Virus record (IMG/VR): IMGVR_UViG_3300027728_000024
Coordinates: 1 to 42,344 of that record
From: a virus
Direction: 5' to 3' (one strand)
DNA: 42,344 nt
Numbering within the stretch: the stretch's first letter is position 1; every line of letters starts with the position of its first letter. Under the pieces are notes generated by a model. The model saw only the letters and a list, made by a program, of their open reading frames with translations. It was not told the origin of the DNA and did not search any database. Positions 28,733 through 35,304 of the stretch are shown here, piece after piece. The translations under genes were made by a program, and so were the position numbers.

Positions 28733-30616
28733 TTATGATCTTATAAAATTTCCGTTTGAATAACTTGAGGTATAATAGTCTTTTACAAATGATGTTCCAG
28801 ATATTTCATCACCAGAAGCAATTACGTCTCTTACCATATTTATTGTACTTTTTGAAATGCTAAAATTCAAATACAAATCATTTAATCCAACAATATCATT
28901 TGATTCTGGAAATGCCTGAATTTCAATCGTATTATCTGCGAGAGAAGTCGCGCCAATTTTAATTGTCCCTAGTTTAATTTCCCCCTTTGAGTAATCAATT
29001 GTTCCGGCAGATTTTACAATCACTTTCTTGGAAGCATTTATAACTGCAATAATTCCATTTGTTCCGGTAGAATCAGGAACATCTGTGAGATATACCGTAT
29101 CTGATTCATTTGATATTTTAAATCCGGTGGATTTGATATTATAACCCTCTCGATTAATGTGAAATTTATTTCCAAAGCATAATTCATATTGAGCAAATTG
29201 TCCGGTAATTGCCTTTAAGTCTCTTCGAATTCTAACTTTTGTGATATTTGAAGTTATAGAATCGTCTGTATTGTCAATCACCTGAAGAACTTTACTGTAC
29301 TTAAATCTTCCGCCAAATTTATTTAAATCTATAGAATTTGAGTATTGAGTCAGTGAATTAGTAATTCTGGTTTTGAGAGATTCAACCGTAGAAACTTGAG
29401 AGTAATTATAATAAATTGAAGAATCAATTTCGACATATAATATTTTAAGATCGATTATTTTTTGATTAATTCCAGAAATGCTATATTGTTTAAGATCGGA
29501 TAAAATTCTTGATTTTTGGAAATCTGAAACATATGTTCCATTTTTTGGTTTAATTGCAATTGATACTGTTCCAAATTCGGGGGGATCCAGTTCTTCTCCA
29601 CCAATAATAGAAACGGATTCTGTTTCTGGGTATATTTTTTTAATGATTGCCTCATAATCACGAGAGGTGACCGCTCTGTACTGTGAAGAATAAATTCTTG
29701 GAGCAAAATAACGAATTGAATCTATTGACTCAATTTCGGCACCATTTTGAGATTGCTGATTTGTTGTAATTGAAATCGCACTTGAAAAGTTACTTGCAAT
29801 CACATCAGTAGAGTCTTTAAGACTTCCGGCAAAGGAAAATGAAGATGCTCCGTTTCCTGATATTCCGTCTGTAACAATATAAGTTACGGTGATTACTGAG
29901 TTATTTGACAATTTTTGACCTATTAATCCATCACCAAAAAGAAGTTCGTACTTTTCGTCCTGAACTTCCTGTAACAAATAAATCTTTGAGGTTGAATTTA
30001 CATTTAAAATATTATCCACAGAAAAGTATTGAACTCCAGTACCACTTTCATTACTTTCTCTTACATAAACAGAAATTGTTGAAGTATCTATAAATGAATT
30101 ATTTAAAATAAATCTTTGATCCAGTGATCCATCGACCGTAAATTCCTTTTTTAAAAATGTTCCTTGATATACTGTGATTTGATTAAAATCTGCAATACCA
30201 TTTACCAGATTTGCCGAAATATTATTTGGAATTGAGAATGTGTATGAAGTATCATTAACTGTTCCTATACACACCAGTCCTGCTTGTAGAGTGAGAGTTG
30301 GAGTGTTTTGTGATGTAGATACCTTAAATGAAATTTGCGCCTTTGATGCCTCTCTGGATCGTGGTATATAACCAATATTTCCTGCCAGTGAAACTACATT
30401 TTGACGAATGGTTGCCGAATTCAAAAATGATTCGTTCACAACCATGTTTGAATTAAATGCCGTGATATAGGTATTATATGCCAGAGTATCAATTAAAACT
30501 GAAAAGTTAGACCCTTCGAAATCAAAATCCGTAAATGTTGAATTCGCACGAAGATAATCTTTGATCGAAGTTTTGATTTGATCGAAATCTAAATTGGCAA
30601 ACTTTGTAAAAGGCAT
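28733..30616 (-). CDS. gp6: Baseplate wedge protein (gp6-like)
   Basis: A 627-aa protein close to T4 gp6 (660 aa). The N-terminus MPFTKFANLDFDQIKTSIKD and the ANSTFTDFDFEGSNFSVLID, LAYNTYITAFNSNMVVNESF, LAGNIGYIPRSREASKAQIS segments are hallmark gp6/baseplate J-like sequence. Later SQYRAVTSRDYEAIIKKIYP and GEELDPPEFGTVSIAIKP are also typical. gp6 forms the inner baseplate ring and binds gp7, gp25 and gp53 in T4. It starts 4 nt after gp25 and ends 1 nt before gp7. Confidence 0.96.
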   Translation of the reverse strand: MPFTKFANLDFDQIKTSIKDYLRANSTFTDFDFEGSNFSVLIDTLAYNTYITAFNSNMVVNESFLNSATIRQNVVSLAGNIGYIPRSREASKAQISFKVSTSQNTPTLTLQAGLVCIGTVNDTSYTFSIPNNISANLVNGIADFNQITVYQGTFLKKEFTVDGSLDQRFILNNSFIDTSTISVYVRESNESGTGVQYFSVDNILNVNSTSKIYLLQEVQDEKYELLFGDGLIGQKLSNNSVITVTYIVTDGISGNGASSFSFAGSLKDSTDVIASNFSSAISITTNQQSQNGAEIESIDSIRYFAPRIYSSQYRAVTSRDYEAIIKKIYPETESVSIIGGEELDPPEFGTVSIAIKPKNGTYVSDFQKSRILSDLKQYSISGINQKIIDLKILYVEIDSSIYYNYSQVSTVESLKTRITNSLTQYSNSIDLNKFGGRFKYSKVLQVIDNTDDSITSNITKVRIRRDLKAITGQFAQYELCFGNKFHINREGYNIKSTGFKISNESDTVYLTDVPDSTGTNGIIAVINASKKVIVKSAGTIDYSKGEIKLGTIKIGATSLADNTIEIQAFPESNDIVGLNDLYLNFSISKSTINMVRDVIASGDEISGTSFVKDYYTSSYSNGNFIRS

Positions 30617-30620
30617 TTTT

Positions 30621-31022
30621 TTATCTGGTTGCCTCTAGAATGAATGAAAATTGTTGTGTTGGAATTTCTTGTCCGATAATATCAAATATAATGGTAATTT
30701 CAAATTCATTTTCATCTGGTCTTGGATCTACCTGAACATCAACATCATTCACTCTGGGCTCAAAGTTTGAAATTGTATTCAAAATTTGATCACGAATGAC
30801 CGAGGCAGTACCAAAATCGACGAATTCAAACAAACTTTGACGAACATCAGATCCTAAAATTGGATTAAAAAATCTTTCTGTTGGAATTGTTTGAACTAAA
30901 TTACGAATTGAACGACGAATTGCCTGCTGATTCACCAGAACCGGCAGGTCTTTTGTGCTTGGATGGGGGTCAAAGGATAGACTAATGTCTTTAAATGATC
31001 TTGATATCCTTGTAACAGACAT
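30621..31022 (-). CDS. gp25: Baseplate wedge protein (gp25-like, lysozyme-family fold)
   Basis: A 133-aa protein, identical in scale to T4 gp25 (132 aa). The GPW_gp25 core is clear: KDISLSFDPHPSTKDLPVLV near the N-terminus, AIRRSIRNLVQTIPTERFFN, the GSDVRQSLFEFVDFGTA block and the FEPRVNDVDVQVDPRPDENE segment. gp25 sits at the sheath/baseplate junction and nucleates sheath assembly. It is the first gene of the tail module here and has an exact late promoter 21 nt upstream (31044-31051). Confidence 0.97.
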   Translation of the reverse strand: MSVTRISRSFKDISLSFDPHPSTKDLPVLVNQQAIRRSIRNLVQTIPTERFFNPILGSDVRQSLFEFVDFGTASVIRDQILNTISNFEPRVNDVDVQVDPRPDENEFEITIIFDIIGQEIPTQQFSFILEATR

Positions 31023-31043
31023 ATGACATGATATTCGTCATAT

Positions 31044-31051
31044 TATTTATA
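31044..31051 (-). promoter_or_regulatory. T4-type late promoter for gp25 and the tail module
   Basis: The minus strand reads TATAAATA, starting 1 nt after the TAG stop of the upstream 58-aa gene and ending 21 nt before the gp25 ATG. It probably drives gp25-gp6-gp7. Confidence 0.85.
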
Positions 31052-31052
31052 A

Positions 31053-31229
31053 CTATTTACAAGAAGTTCCGTAGTTTGGTTCTGTTCCATATTCCCAGTC
31101 ATCATAGTCTTCATCATTACGAATTTTTTCATGAAGATCAGATTGTTTTTTAAAATTATATTTTGGTGCTCTGTCATGTACGACTTCTTGAAGAATTCTT
31201 TTTTGATTGTCTTCTGATTCGAATAGCAT
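31053..31229 (-). CDS. Small acidic-tailed protein of unknown function (58 aa)
   Basis: A 58-aa ORF (MLFESEDNQKRILQEVVHDR, ending YGTEPNYGTSCK) with a very acidic middle (IRNDEDYDDWEY). A good ribosome binding site (AGGAGTTT) lies 7 nt before ATG. A perfect 8-bp hairpin abuts this site (31241-31260). The gene lies between speD and gp25. I do not recognise a family; short acidic ORFs are common at this place in cyanophages. Confidence 0.75.
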   Translation of the reverse strand: MLFESEDNQKRILQEVVHDRAPKYNFKKQSDLHEKIRNDEDYDDWEYGTEPNYGTSCK

Positions 31230-31240
31230 TTGTGAAACTC

Positions 31241-31270
31241 CTGTTTTAAGAATAAAACAGAACTTTTATA
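31241..31270 (-). promoter_or_regulatory. Late-like -10 and leader hairpin overlapping a ribosome binding site
   Basis: On the minus strand a late-like TATAAAAG (31263-31270) is followed by a perfect stem CTGTTTTA/TAAAACAG (31241-31248 with 31253-31260) and a 4-nt loop. The 3' arm runs into the AGGAG of the 58-aa gene, so the hairpin could mask the ribosome binding site. There is no U-tract, so a terminator is unlikely. Confidence 0.5.
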
Positions 31271-31297
31271 ATGGAGGTTTCTATCTCCTTATACTAT

Positions 31298-31624
31298 TTA
31301 ACGATTTATTTCTTTTATACTATAATTATATGAATTTAAGTATTTTAACAATTCAATGGCGATTAATTTTGGTTTTCCATCACCACATGTATAAATGTCA
31401 ATCGCAATACAACCTTCCTCCGGCCAGGTATGGCAGGATACATGACTTTCTGAAAGAGCAATTACGATTGTGATTCCGTGTGGAGTAAAACTATGTTTAA
31501 AAATATTAAGTATTTCCATTTTTGCACGATTAATTCCGCGCACCATGATTTCTTCAAGAGAATTTAAATCGTCTAATAGATTAAACTTGACATCATATAC
31601 TTCAATTAGTATATGAGTTCCCAT
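31298..31624 (-). CDS. speD: S-adenosylmethionine decarboxylase proenzyme
   Basis: A 108-aa protein from ATG at 31624 (MGTHILIEVYDVKFNLLDDL); a TTG 15 nt further upstream is possible, but it sits at the predicted transcription start. The pyruvoyl-enzyme signature is intact: LSESHVSCHTWPEEG. Self-cleavage is expected before the Ser of ES|H, giving the pyruvoyl group; the following His and the Cys of YTCGDG are the usual processing and proton-donor residues. The enzyme decarboxylates SAM to the aminopropyl donor for spermidine. The gene is a known auxiliary metabolic gene of T4-type cyanophages. It is followed by a 67-nt gap with the leader hairpin of the next gene. Confidence 0.93.
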   Translation of the reverse strand: MGTHILIEVYDVKFNLLDDLNSLEEIMVRGINRAKMEILNIFKHSFTPHGITIVIALSESHVSCHTWPEEGCIAIDIYTCGDGKPKLIAIELLKYLNSYNYSIKEINR

Positions 31625-31644
31625 TGAAAATTGTTTCAATTCAT

Positions 31645-31652
31645 ATTTTATA
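31645..31652 (-). promoter_or_regulatory. Probable late promoter for speD
   Basis: The minus strand reads TATAAAAT, a near-match to TATAAATA, 20 nt upstream of the speD ATG at 31624 and 9 nt after the stop of the 48-aa gene. The spacing copies that of the exact late promoters of gp25 and the fibre-like gene. Confidence 0.5.
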
Positions 31653-31661
31653 AAAATCTAT

Positions 31662-31808
31662 TTATCCTTTACCCTGACCTCGATATTTCTTTTTTGCTTT
31701 ATTTCTGGATGTTGCCGAATATTTGGTATGATCTCCGGAACCCTGACTTGTGTTTTTTGGATGAGATTCGATTGTTTGATTCGAATTCGATGATTTTTTA
31801 ATTGCCAT
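31662..31808 (-). CDS. Small basic conserved cyanophage protein (48 aa)
   Basis: A 48-aa ORF: MAIKKSSNSNQTIESHPKNT, then GSGDHTKYSATSRNKAKKKY and RGQGKG. It is strongly basic, Ser/Asn/Lys-rich and probably disordered, with a C-terminus like a nucleic-acid-binding tail. I recognise the pattern (MAIKKSSNS...SHPK.T.QGSG.HTKYSATSRN) from T4-type cyanophages. Its function is unknown. It overlaps the preceding 58-aa gene by 11 nt. Confidence 0.8.
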   Translation of the reverse strand: MAIKKSSNSNQTIESHPKNTSQGSGDHTKYSATSRNKAKKKYRGQGKG

Positions 31809-31974
31809 CTAAAGTTTCTCCTATAATTTCAGTTTCAATTTCATTTGGATGTGGAGTACCCGACAAATAGAAATCATTTGCCAGATCCTCCATAGTATTG
31901 AAGTATTCTTCTTCTGTAAGATTGGAATAAATTTTACGACCCTTACATAGTATGTTGTAAAATTCTTTAGACAT
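31798..31974 (-). CDS. Small conserved protein (58 aa)
   Basis: A 58-aa ORF: MSKEFYNILCKGRKIYSNLT, EEEYFNTMEDLANDFYLSGT, ending IIGETLDGN. It is acidic and mostly helical. The start shares a base with the glycosyltransferase stop (TAATG) and its end overlaps the 48-aa gene, so three genes form a coupled set. The pattern 'GRKIY..LTEEEYF..M.DLA..FY..G.P.P' is familiar from cyanophages but has no assigned function. Confidence 0.78.
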   Translation of the reverse strand: MSKEFYNILCKGRKIYSNLTEEEYFNTMEDLANDFYLSGTPHPNEIETEIIGETLDGN

Positions 31975-32732
31975 TAAATCACTCTAGTCTTCTCATGACC
32001 AACACGAATACGAGGATCACACCAAATTTCAAATCCTGCTTCTTTTGCATCTAAACAGAATGATACGTCTTCACCACACATATCCTGAACCTCACCGGAT
32101 TCAAAGACTTGCATCTTAGGTGCAAACCAGGGATACTTCATTTCTTCGTGTTCAAAAATACCTTTTTTAATGAGTAACCAACCAAATCCTGCATAATCAA
32201 CAGTGAATGGTTTGCGGCGCTTTGAAATACTTTCTGTGGTTTCGTGATTCATGACTCCACCATTATTGCGGAAATCATCTTCTTCCATCCAATGAGCAAC
32301 TGATGTGGTTACACCATCTTCTGTTGCATACCATCCAGAAGCAATATCCTTATCCATGAGAATTAGTTGCCAAAACTTCTCAGAATTAAAGACAATATCA
32401 GAATCAATCCAAAGTTGCCAATCATAATTTAGTTTACCATCCCAGGGAAGTTGATTTGGTCCTCTGAGAACATTTGCTCCTAGGCATTTGCAACGGGCAA
32501 AATTAACCATGGATGAATAGTCTTGAGAAATTTGAATACTTGCTCCGGCCTGAACAATATCAAAACATAACTGAACAAAACTTTTGAGGTAAGTATAGGA
32601 GACTCCTCTTCCAGGAAGACAAAAGACAATTGATTTTCCTTTTATCATTTCTCGGGCAAGATTGTAGTCCCATTCTTCTTGAGATTGGCCTGTGACTGGT
32701 GCTTTTGCTTTTACTGTAAATCCTTTTGCCAT
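31974..32732 (-). CDS. GT-A-like glycosyltransferase
   Basis: A 252-aa protein. A SIVFCLPGRGVSYTYLKSF strand-helix start (about residues 33-51) is followed by a DSD metal/nucleotide-binding motif in WQLWIDSDIVFN (about residues 105-116). A C-terminal CGEDVSFCLDAKEAGFEIWC and VGHEK complete the GT-A pattern; the GED acidic pair and the late His are typical of such enzymes. The length suits the short glycosyltransferases of cyanophages. The donor and acceptor cannot be read; roles in modifying virion, host-surface or DNA sugars are all possible. It starts 47 nt after an AbrB-like gene. Confidence 0.8.
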   Translation of the reverse strand: MAKGFTVKAKAPVTGQSQEEWDYNLAREMIKGKSIVFCLPGRGVSYTYLKSFVQLCFDIVQAGASIQISQDYSSMVNFARCKCLGANVLRGPNQLPWDGKLNYDWQLWIDSDIVFNSEKFWQLILMDKDIASGWYATEDGVTTSVAHWMEEDDFRNNGGVMNHETTESISKRRKPFTVDYAGFGWLLIKKGIFEHEEMKYPWFAPKMQVFESGEVQDMCGEDVSFCLDAKEAGFEIWCDPRIRVGHEKTRVI

Positions 32733-32779
32733 AATTTCAATTCATTACTGAAGTATCATACAACATTATATATCATCTG

Positions 32780-32953
32780 TCAATCTATATGTTCGGTGAG
32801 GATTACCTCATCTCCTTCAACTTTAAAACTAATTTCAGTATCTTCATACCATGAGAGTTCATTTGCAATACTCTCTGGAATAATTACATAATAGTCTCCG
32901 CTGATTGGATCGACTTGTATGTTCTCAAAAATTTCGCCGGAATTTTTTTTCAT
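32780..32953 (-). CDS. AbrB/MazE-like small protein (57 aa)
   Basis: A 57-aa ORF, MKKNSGEIFENIQVDPISGD, then YYVIIPESIANELSWYEDTE and ISFKVEGDEVILTEHID. The 'G.YYV.IPE.I..EL.WYEDT...F.V.GDEVILTE' pattern fits the swapped-hairpin AbrB/MazE fold used in antitoxins and transition-state regulators. No toxin gene is adjacent, so a solitary phage regulator is more likely. It is the last AT-rich gene before the GC-rich array. Confidence 0.75.
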   Translation of the reverse strand: MKKNSGEIFENIQVDPISGDYYVIIPESIANELSWYEDTEISFKVEGDEVILTEHID

Positions 32954-33091
32954 TTGAGGTGTTTATAAAACTTAATTTCATTTTGTATATATTCGAAAAA
33001 ATTTTTGTATTTGAGTGTTTTATCTTTATGCCTTCCGTAACACTTTGTAGGTTAGGGTAGTGTTGCGTTTTTCATACGGCCCCCGCCATCA

Positions 33092-33229
33092 CGATAACGA
33101 CATAACGACATACTGCCGATCACGAACGACCGAATCACTGCCGCTCACGAACGGATGGGGATAGCGTGTGCCACCCCCCGAACCGTCACGTCATGCTGCC
33201 CGATCTGCCAGTCGTTCGTGGGCGGCAGT
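33092..33229. repeat. Short repeats at the junction with the GC-rich array
   Basis: actgccgatcacgaacgac (33112-33130) and actgccgctcacgaacgg (33137-33154) are near-identical direct copies. An inverted copy (gtcgttcgtgggcggcagt, 33211-33229) lies inside the 3' end of the first array gene. Tandem 'ataacgac' units precede them (about 33092-33111). They mark the boundary between AT-rich late DNA and the GC-rich array. There is no ORF in 32,954-33,190 that I can support. Confidence 0.65.
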
Positions 33230-33409
33230 GATACGGTCAACGCGGTGAATTGCCTTAGCATTGGCGATGGCAGTCTCAAGGTCGGCGACCATCACGGCAC
33301 CCAACCCACGGGCAGGGGTCATTGTGCTGCCACGTCCGCTGCTGACGCGGATCGACTGTCCTTGCACGTTGAAGTCTGAGGAGCGAACTGTACCGATTGC
33401 ACGGGTCAT
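33191..33409 (-). CDS. Array gene 1, small unknown protein (72 aa)
   Basis: A 72-aa protein (MTRAIGTVRSSDFNVQGQSI start; ADLETAIANAKAIHRVDRIT near the C-terminus), Ala/Arg-rich and with no recognised family. It is the last gene of the cassette array in transcription order. Its upstream cassette keeps the stem-loop and TTGACA but has lost the -10, so it may depend on read-through. Its 3' end contains an inverted copy of the boundary repeat, so the C-terminus (ITAAHERLADRAA) is partly repeat-encoded. Confidence 0.6.
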   Translation of the reverse strand: MTRAIGTVRSSDFNVQGQSIRVSSGRGSTMTPARGLGAVMVADLETAIANAKAIHRVDRITAAHERLADRAA

Positions 33410-33466
33410 AACGAATGGGGGTCGGTTTGCTCAGGGGCAGGTGTCAACCCTGCCCCCCCGTAGGGG
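33410..33466 (-). promoter_or_regulatory. Decayed type A cassette of array gene 1
   Basis: The stem GGGGCAGG/CCTGCCCC with TTGACA in the loop (plus coordinates 33442-33447) is intact, but the position 17 nt downstream reads CGACCC instead of TATAAT/TAAGAT. The AAGGAAC site is also missing. This looks like a degenerate copy. Confidence 0.65.
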
Positions 33467-33634
33467 TCACCAGAGGAAATCTTCTATCGCTTGCCTACGC
33501 TTGGCACGGGTTGCCAGTTCCTTACAGATTGCCCGCTCCTCTTTAGGGGTGGGGTTGCCTACCCATAACCACTCCTCCAATTCAAAGGTGGTCAACTCTG
33601 GGAACTTGGTGGCGATGGTGAAGGTTGCGGTCAT
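33467..33634 (-). CDS. Array gene 2, small unknown protein (55 aa)
   Basis: A 55-aa ORF from ATG at 33634: MTATFTIATKFPELTTFELE, EWLWVGNPTPKEERAICKEL, ending RQAIEDFLW. It is helical, with a mixed-charge C-terminus. It is preceded by a complete strong cassette and AAAGGAAC ribosome binding site. Family unknown. Confidence 0.75.
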   Translation of the reverse strand: MTATFTIATKFPELTTFELEEWLWVGNPTPKEERAICKELATRAKRRQAIEDFLW

Positions 33635-33712
33635 TGGTTGGGTTCCTTTGGTACTCTTAAATTATAAGGGGTAAAGGGGCAGGTGTCAACCCTGCCCCCA
33701 TAGGGTCGGGGA
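33635..33712 (-). promoter_or_regulatory. Type A cassette of array gene 2 (strong promoter)
   Basis: Reference copy. Minus strand: TTGACA (33684-33689), 17-nt spacer, TATAAT (33661-33666), then a leader with AAAGGAACC before ATG. The 8-bp stem is 33676-33683 with 33691-33698 and its 7-nt loop is GTTGACA, so the whole -35 lies in the loop. Confidence 0.88.
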
Positions 33713-33904
33713 TTAGTACCCCATCCAGGTCAGGAACTCCCCAGCATCAACCCCACCGAATGCAGCGGTGACCCCATACTCCGTCCTGAAATCATCCCAG
33801 AGACCGTGCTCTTTTGCTGCTTGGCAGGCAGTGCTCCAACGGATCTGTCCATTGTCATCGGTGCAATTGGCGATGATCTCAGGGAAAATGGAAAACGTTT
33901 TCAT
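33713..33904 (-). CDS. Array gene 3, small unknown protein (63 aa)
   Basis: A 63-aa protein: MKTFSIFPEIIANCTDDNGQ, IRWSTACQAAKEHGLWDDFR, ending DAGEFLTWMGY. It has amphipathic helices and an aromatic C-terminus. I do not recognise a family. It has a full cassette and ribosome binding site upstream. Confidence 0.75.
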   Translation of the reverse strand: MKTFSIFPEIIANCTDDNGQIRWSTACQAAKEHGLWDDFRTEYGVTAAFGGVDAGEFLTWMGY

Positions 33905-33977
33905 TGGTTGGGTTCCTTTGGTACTCTTAAATCTTAGTCGGTCAAGGGGCAGGTGTCAACCCTGCCCGTCTTGCAGA
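33905..33977 (-). promoter_or_regulatory. Type A cassette of array gene 3 (TAAGAT variant)
   Basis: TTGACA (33954-33959), exactly 17 nt, then TAAGAT (33931-33936). The same loop-borne -35 on the GGGCAGG stem, with the second -10 haplotype (ACCGACTAAGAT). AAAGGAACC precedes ATG. Confidence 0.85.
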
Positions 33978-34226
33978 TTACCACTCTGGTGAATATCGAT
34001 GATCAGGCACCCCCCTAAAGGTCGGATGCCACCCGCTGATCGGGCAGGGTTTCACCTCATCAGCATGGACCTCAGCACACTGGGCGGCGATGATGTAGGC
34101 AGGAACTCCCCAGTGAATAAACATAGAGGGGCGGGCAGCGCCATTCTTAAGTTGATCCGACTGCCACAACCACTTCAGTTCTCTGGTGGCAAGGTCTGAA
34201 CAGGGTGAGATTGGCAGGTTGGTCAT
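33978..34226 (-). CDS. Array gene 4, small unknown protein (82 aa)
   Basis: An 82-aa protein, MTNLPISPCSDLATRELKWL start, then a Trp/Cys/His-containing middle (MFIHWGVPAYIIAAQCAEVH) and a Pro-rich end (GWHPTFRGVPDHRYSPEW). The spacing of Cys and His could bind a metal, but no standard finger is evident. Upstream cassette with AAAGGAACC. Confidence 0.7.
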   Translation of the reverse strand: MTNLPISPCSDLATRELKWLWQSDQLKNGAARPSMFIHWGVPAYIIAAQCAEVHADEVKPCPISGWHPTFRGVPDHRYSPEW

Positions 34227-34285
34227 TAGGTCGGTTCCTTTGGTTGGTTGCTTATGAATTATAGCATGGAAGGGGGGCGAACCCC
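34227..34285 (-). promoter_or_regulatory. Variant cassette of array gene 4 with TTCG tetraloop
   Basis: TATAAT (34258-34263) and AAAGGAAC are kept, but the stem is replaced by GGGG-TTCG-CCCC (34274-34285), an extra-stable UUCG hairpin in RNA. The -35 position (AGGGGT) is non-consensus. Confidence 0.7.
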
Positions 34286-34465
34286 TCAGATCCCGTTGAG
34301 GAAGTCTGCCAGTGCTTCGTCGTATTCTGCTTTGGTTTGAAAGGTCCGCCCGTGGATAGTGCGGGGGTAGGAGGCATCCAAACCAGCGGCGGCAACGTTG
34401 CGGCAGTCCTGCTCATCGTATCCCATTTTGATCAGGGTGGCAACGTAGGGGTTGAAAGGGGTCAT
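34286..34465 (-). CDS. Array gene 5, small unknown protein (59 aa)
   Basis: A 59-aa ORF: MTPFNPYVATLIKMGYDEQD, CRNVAAAGLDASYPRTIHGR, ending YDEALADFLNGI. The C-terminus TFQTKAEYDEALADFLNG resembles short helical linkers of early phage proteins; no family is recognised. ATG is fixed by the cassette (ribosome binding site AAAGGAACC 6 nt upstream). Confidence 0.75.
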   Translation of the reverse strand: MTPFNPYVATLIKMGYDEQDCRNVAAAGLDASYPRTIHGRTFQTKAEYDEALADFLNGI

Positions 34466-34543
34466 TGGTTGGGTTCCTTTGGTTGGTTTGCTCTTAAATC
34501 TTAGTCGGTCAAGGGGCAGGTGTCAACCCTGCCCCCGTTGGGG
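34466..34543 (-). promoter_or_regulatory. Type A cassette of array gene 5 (strong, TAAGAT variant)
   Basis: TTGACA (34521-34526), 17 nt, TAAGAT (34498-34503). Loop-borne -35, GGGGCAGG stem. The leader has an added CCAACC block between the -10 and AAAGGAACC. Confidence 0.85.
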
Positions 34544-34702
34544 TCATGCCTCAGAATAACCGTCAAACCATTCGCCTGCCTTGCGGGTCTTAGGGTTTTT
34601 GCAGTGTGCCTGTGCCTGCTCAAGGGTCAAACCCCGTTGAACGATCCTATCACGCTTTTCAAGGTGAGGTGCATACATGCGAACGATGTTGAAGAGGGTC
34701 AT
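34544..34702 (-). CDS. Array gene 6, small basic protein (52 aa)
   Basis: A 52-aa ORF: MTLFNIVRMYAPHLEKRDRI, VQRGLTLEQAQAHCKNPKTR, ending KAGEWFDGYSEA. The 'GLTLEQAQAHCKNP.T' segment is a pattern I associate with small cyanophage proteins; function unknown. It is basic and helical. Confidence 0.78.
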   Translation of the reverse strand: MTLFNIVRMYAPHLEKRDRIVQRGLTLEQAQAHCKNPKTRKAGEWFDGYSEA

Positions 34703-34799
34703 GGTTGGGTTCCTTTGGTTGGTTTGCTCTTAAATCTTAGTCGGTGAAGGGGGCATTGCTGCCCCCAGTGTGCCAGTGCCTCAGGTGGGCTAAATGTTA
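34703..34799 (-). promoter_or_regulatory. Type A cassette of array gene 6 (weak -35)
   Basis: TAAGAT at 34734-34739; the hexamer at the -35 place is GCAGCA (34757-34762), again at the loop of the stem GGGGGCA/TGCCCCC. Weaker than the TTGACA copies by consensus match. Confidence 0.75.
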
Positions 34800-35051
34800 C
34801 TAACCTCTCTCAGATAAAAGTGCATATTTCAGATCATTGTTCATTTTTGCTTTATGAACAATAGAACCAAGACTCACCTCTTCAATGTTACCGCTGATGA
34901 TAAGTTGAAGAGATTCAATGAACTCAGGAGTTGAGATAAAAGTGTAAACTTTACCAGGTGAAGTTTGAAAAGCGATGTCAACGCGGTCGCCAATGATTTC
35001 TATCATTGAGATCGCGGAAGATTGAACTTTGGTGAATAGTGAAGCGGTCAT
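34800..35051 (-). CDS. Array gene 7, KTSC-like domain protein (83 aa)
   Basis: An 83-aa protein. After MTASLFTKVQSSAISMIEII it has alternating beta segments (DRVDIAFQTSPGKVYTF) and a helix (TPEFIESLQLIISGN). The layout 'SSAI..I......V.I.F..G..Y.F......F...L' fits a diverged KTSC-type domain and aligns with array gene 15 along the whole length, so the two are paralogues. Its codons are more AT-rich than most array neighbours. Function unknown. Confidence 0.75.
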   Translation of the reverse strand: MTASLFTKVQSSAISMIEIIGDRVDIAFQTSPGKVYTFISTPEFIESLQLIISGNIEEVSLGSIVHKAKMNNDLKYALLSERG

Positions 35052-35124
35052 GGTTGGGTTCCTTTGGTTTGGTACTCTTAAATTATAAGGGGTAAAGGGG
35101 GCATTGCTGCCCCCGGTTGTGCCA
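35052..35124 (-). promoter_or_regulatory. Type A cassette of array gene 7 (weak -35)
   Basis: TATAAT (35082-35087), 17-nt spacer, GCAGCA in the loop position (35105-35110), stem GGGGGCA/TGCCCCC. AAAGGAACC is present before ATG. Confidence 0.78.
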
Positions 35125-35304
35125 CTATTTCAGGTGGGCGAACTGTGCCAAACTGCTAGGGGCAATGTGGGCAGGTGATCCACAGGATTTGTAGAACTTG
35201 ACCATCCGCTCTGCCTCAGGCAGTGTAGCGAACCACTGGGAGCGCCACTCCTCAGTCAACCCTGCGGCAGGGTATGGGGTCTGGTAGCGAACTTCGATTT
35301 TCAT
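35125..35304 (-). CDS. Array gene 8, small unknown protein (59 aa)
   Basis: A 59-aa ORF: MKIEVRYQTPYPAAGLTEEW, RSQWFATLPEAERMVKFYKS, ending APSSLAQFAHLK. It begins as a beta strand followed by a 'W.ATLPEAERMVKFYKSCG' helix, a pattern common in small phage proteins that carry a strand-helix unit. The leader lacks an obvious Shine-Dalgarno. Confidence 0.76.
   Translation of the reverse strand: MKIEVRYQTPYPAAGLTEEWRSQWFATLPEAERMVKFYKSCGSPAHIAPSSLAQFAHLK

Noticed and set aside
32960-32967. TATAAACA near the AbrB-like gene as a late promoter
   Set aside because: It ends only 6 nt before the ATG at 32953, leaving no room for a leader, and it has one mismatch.
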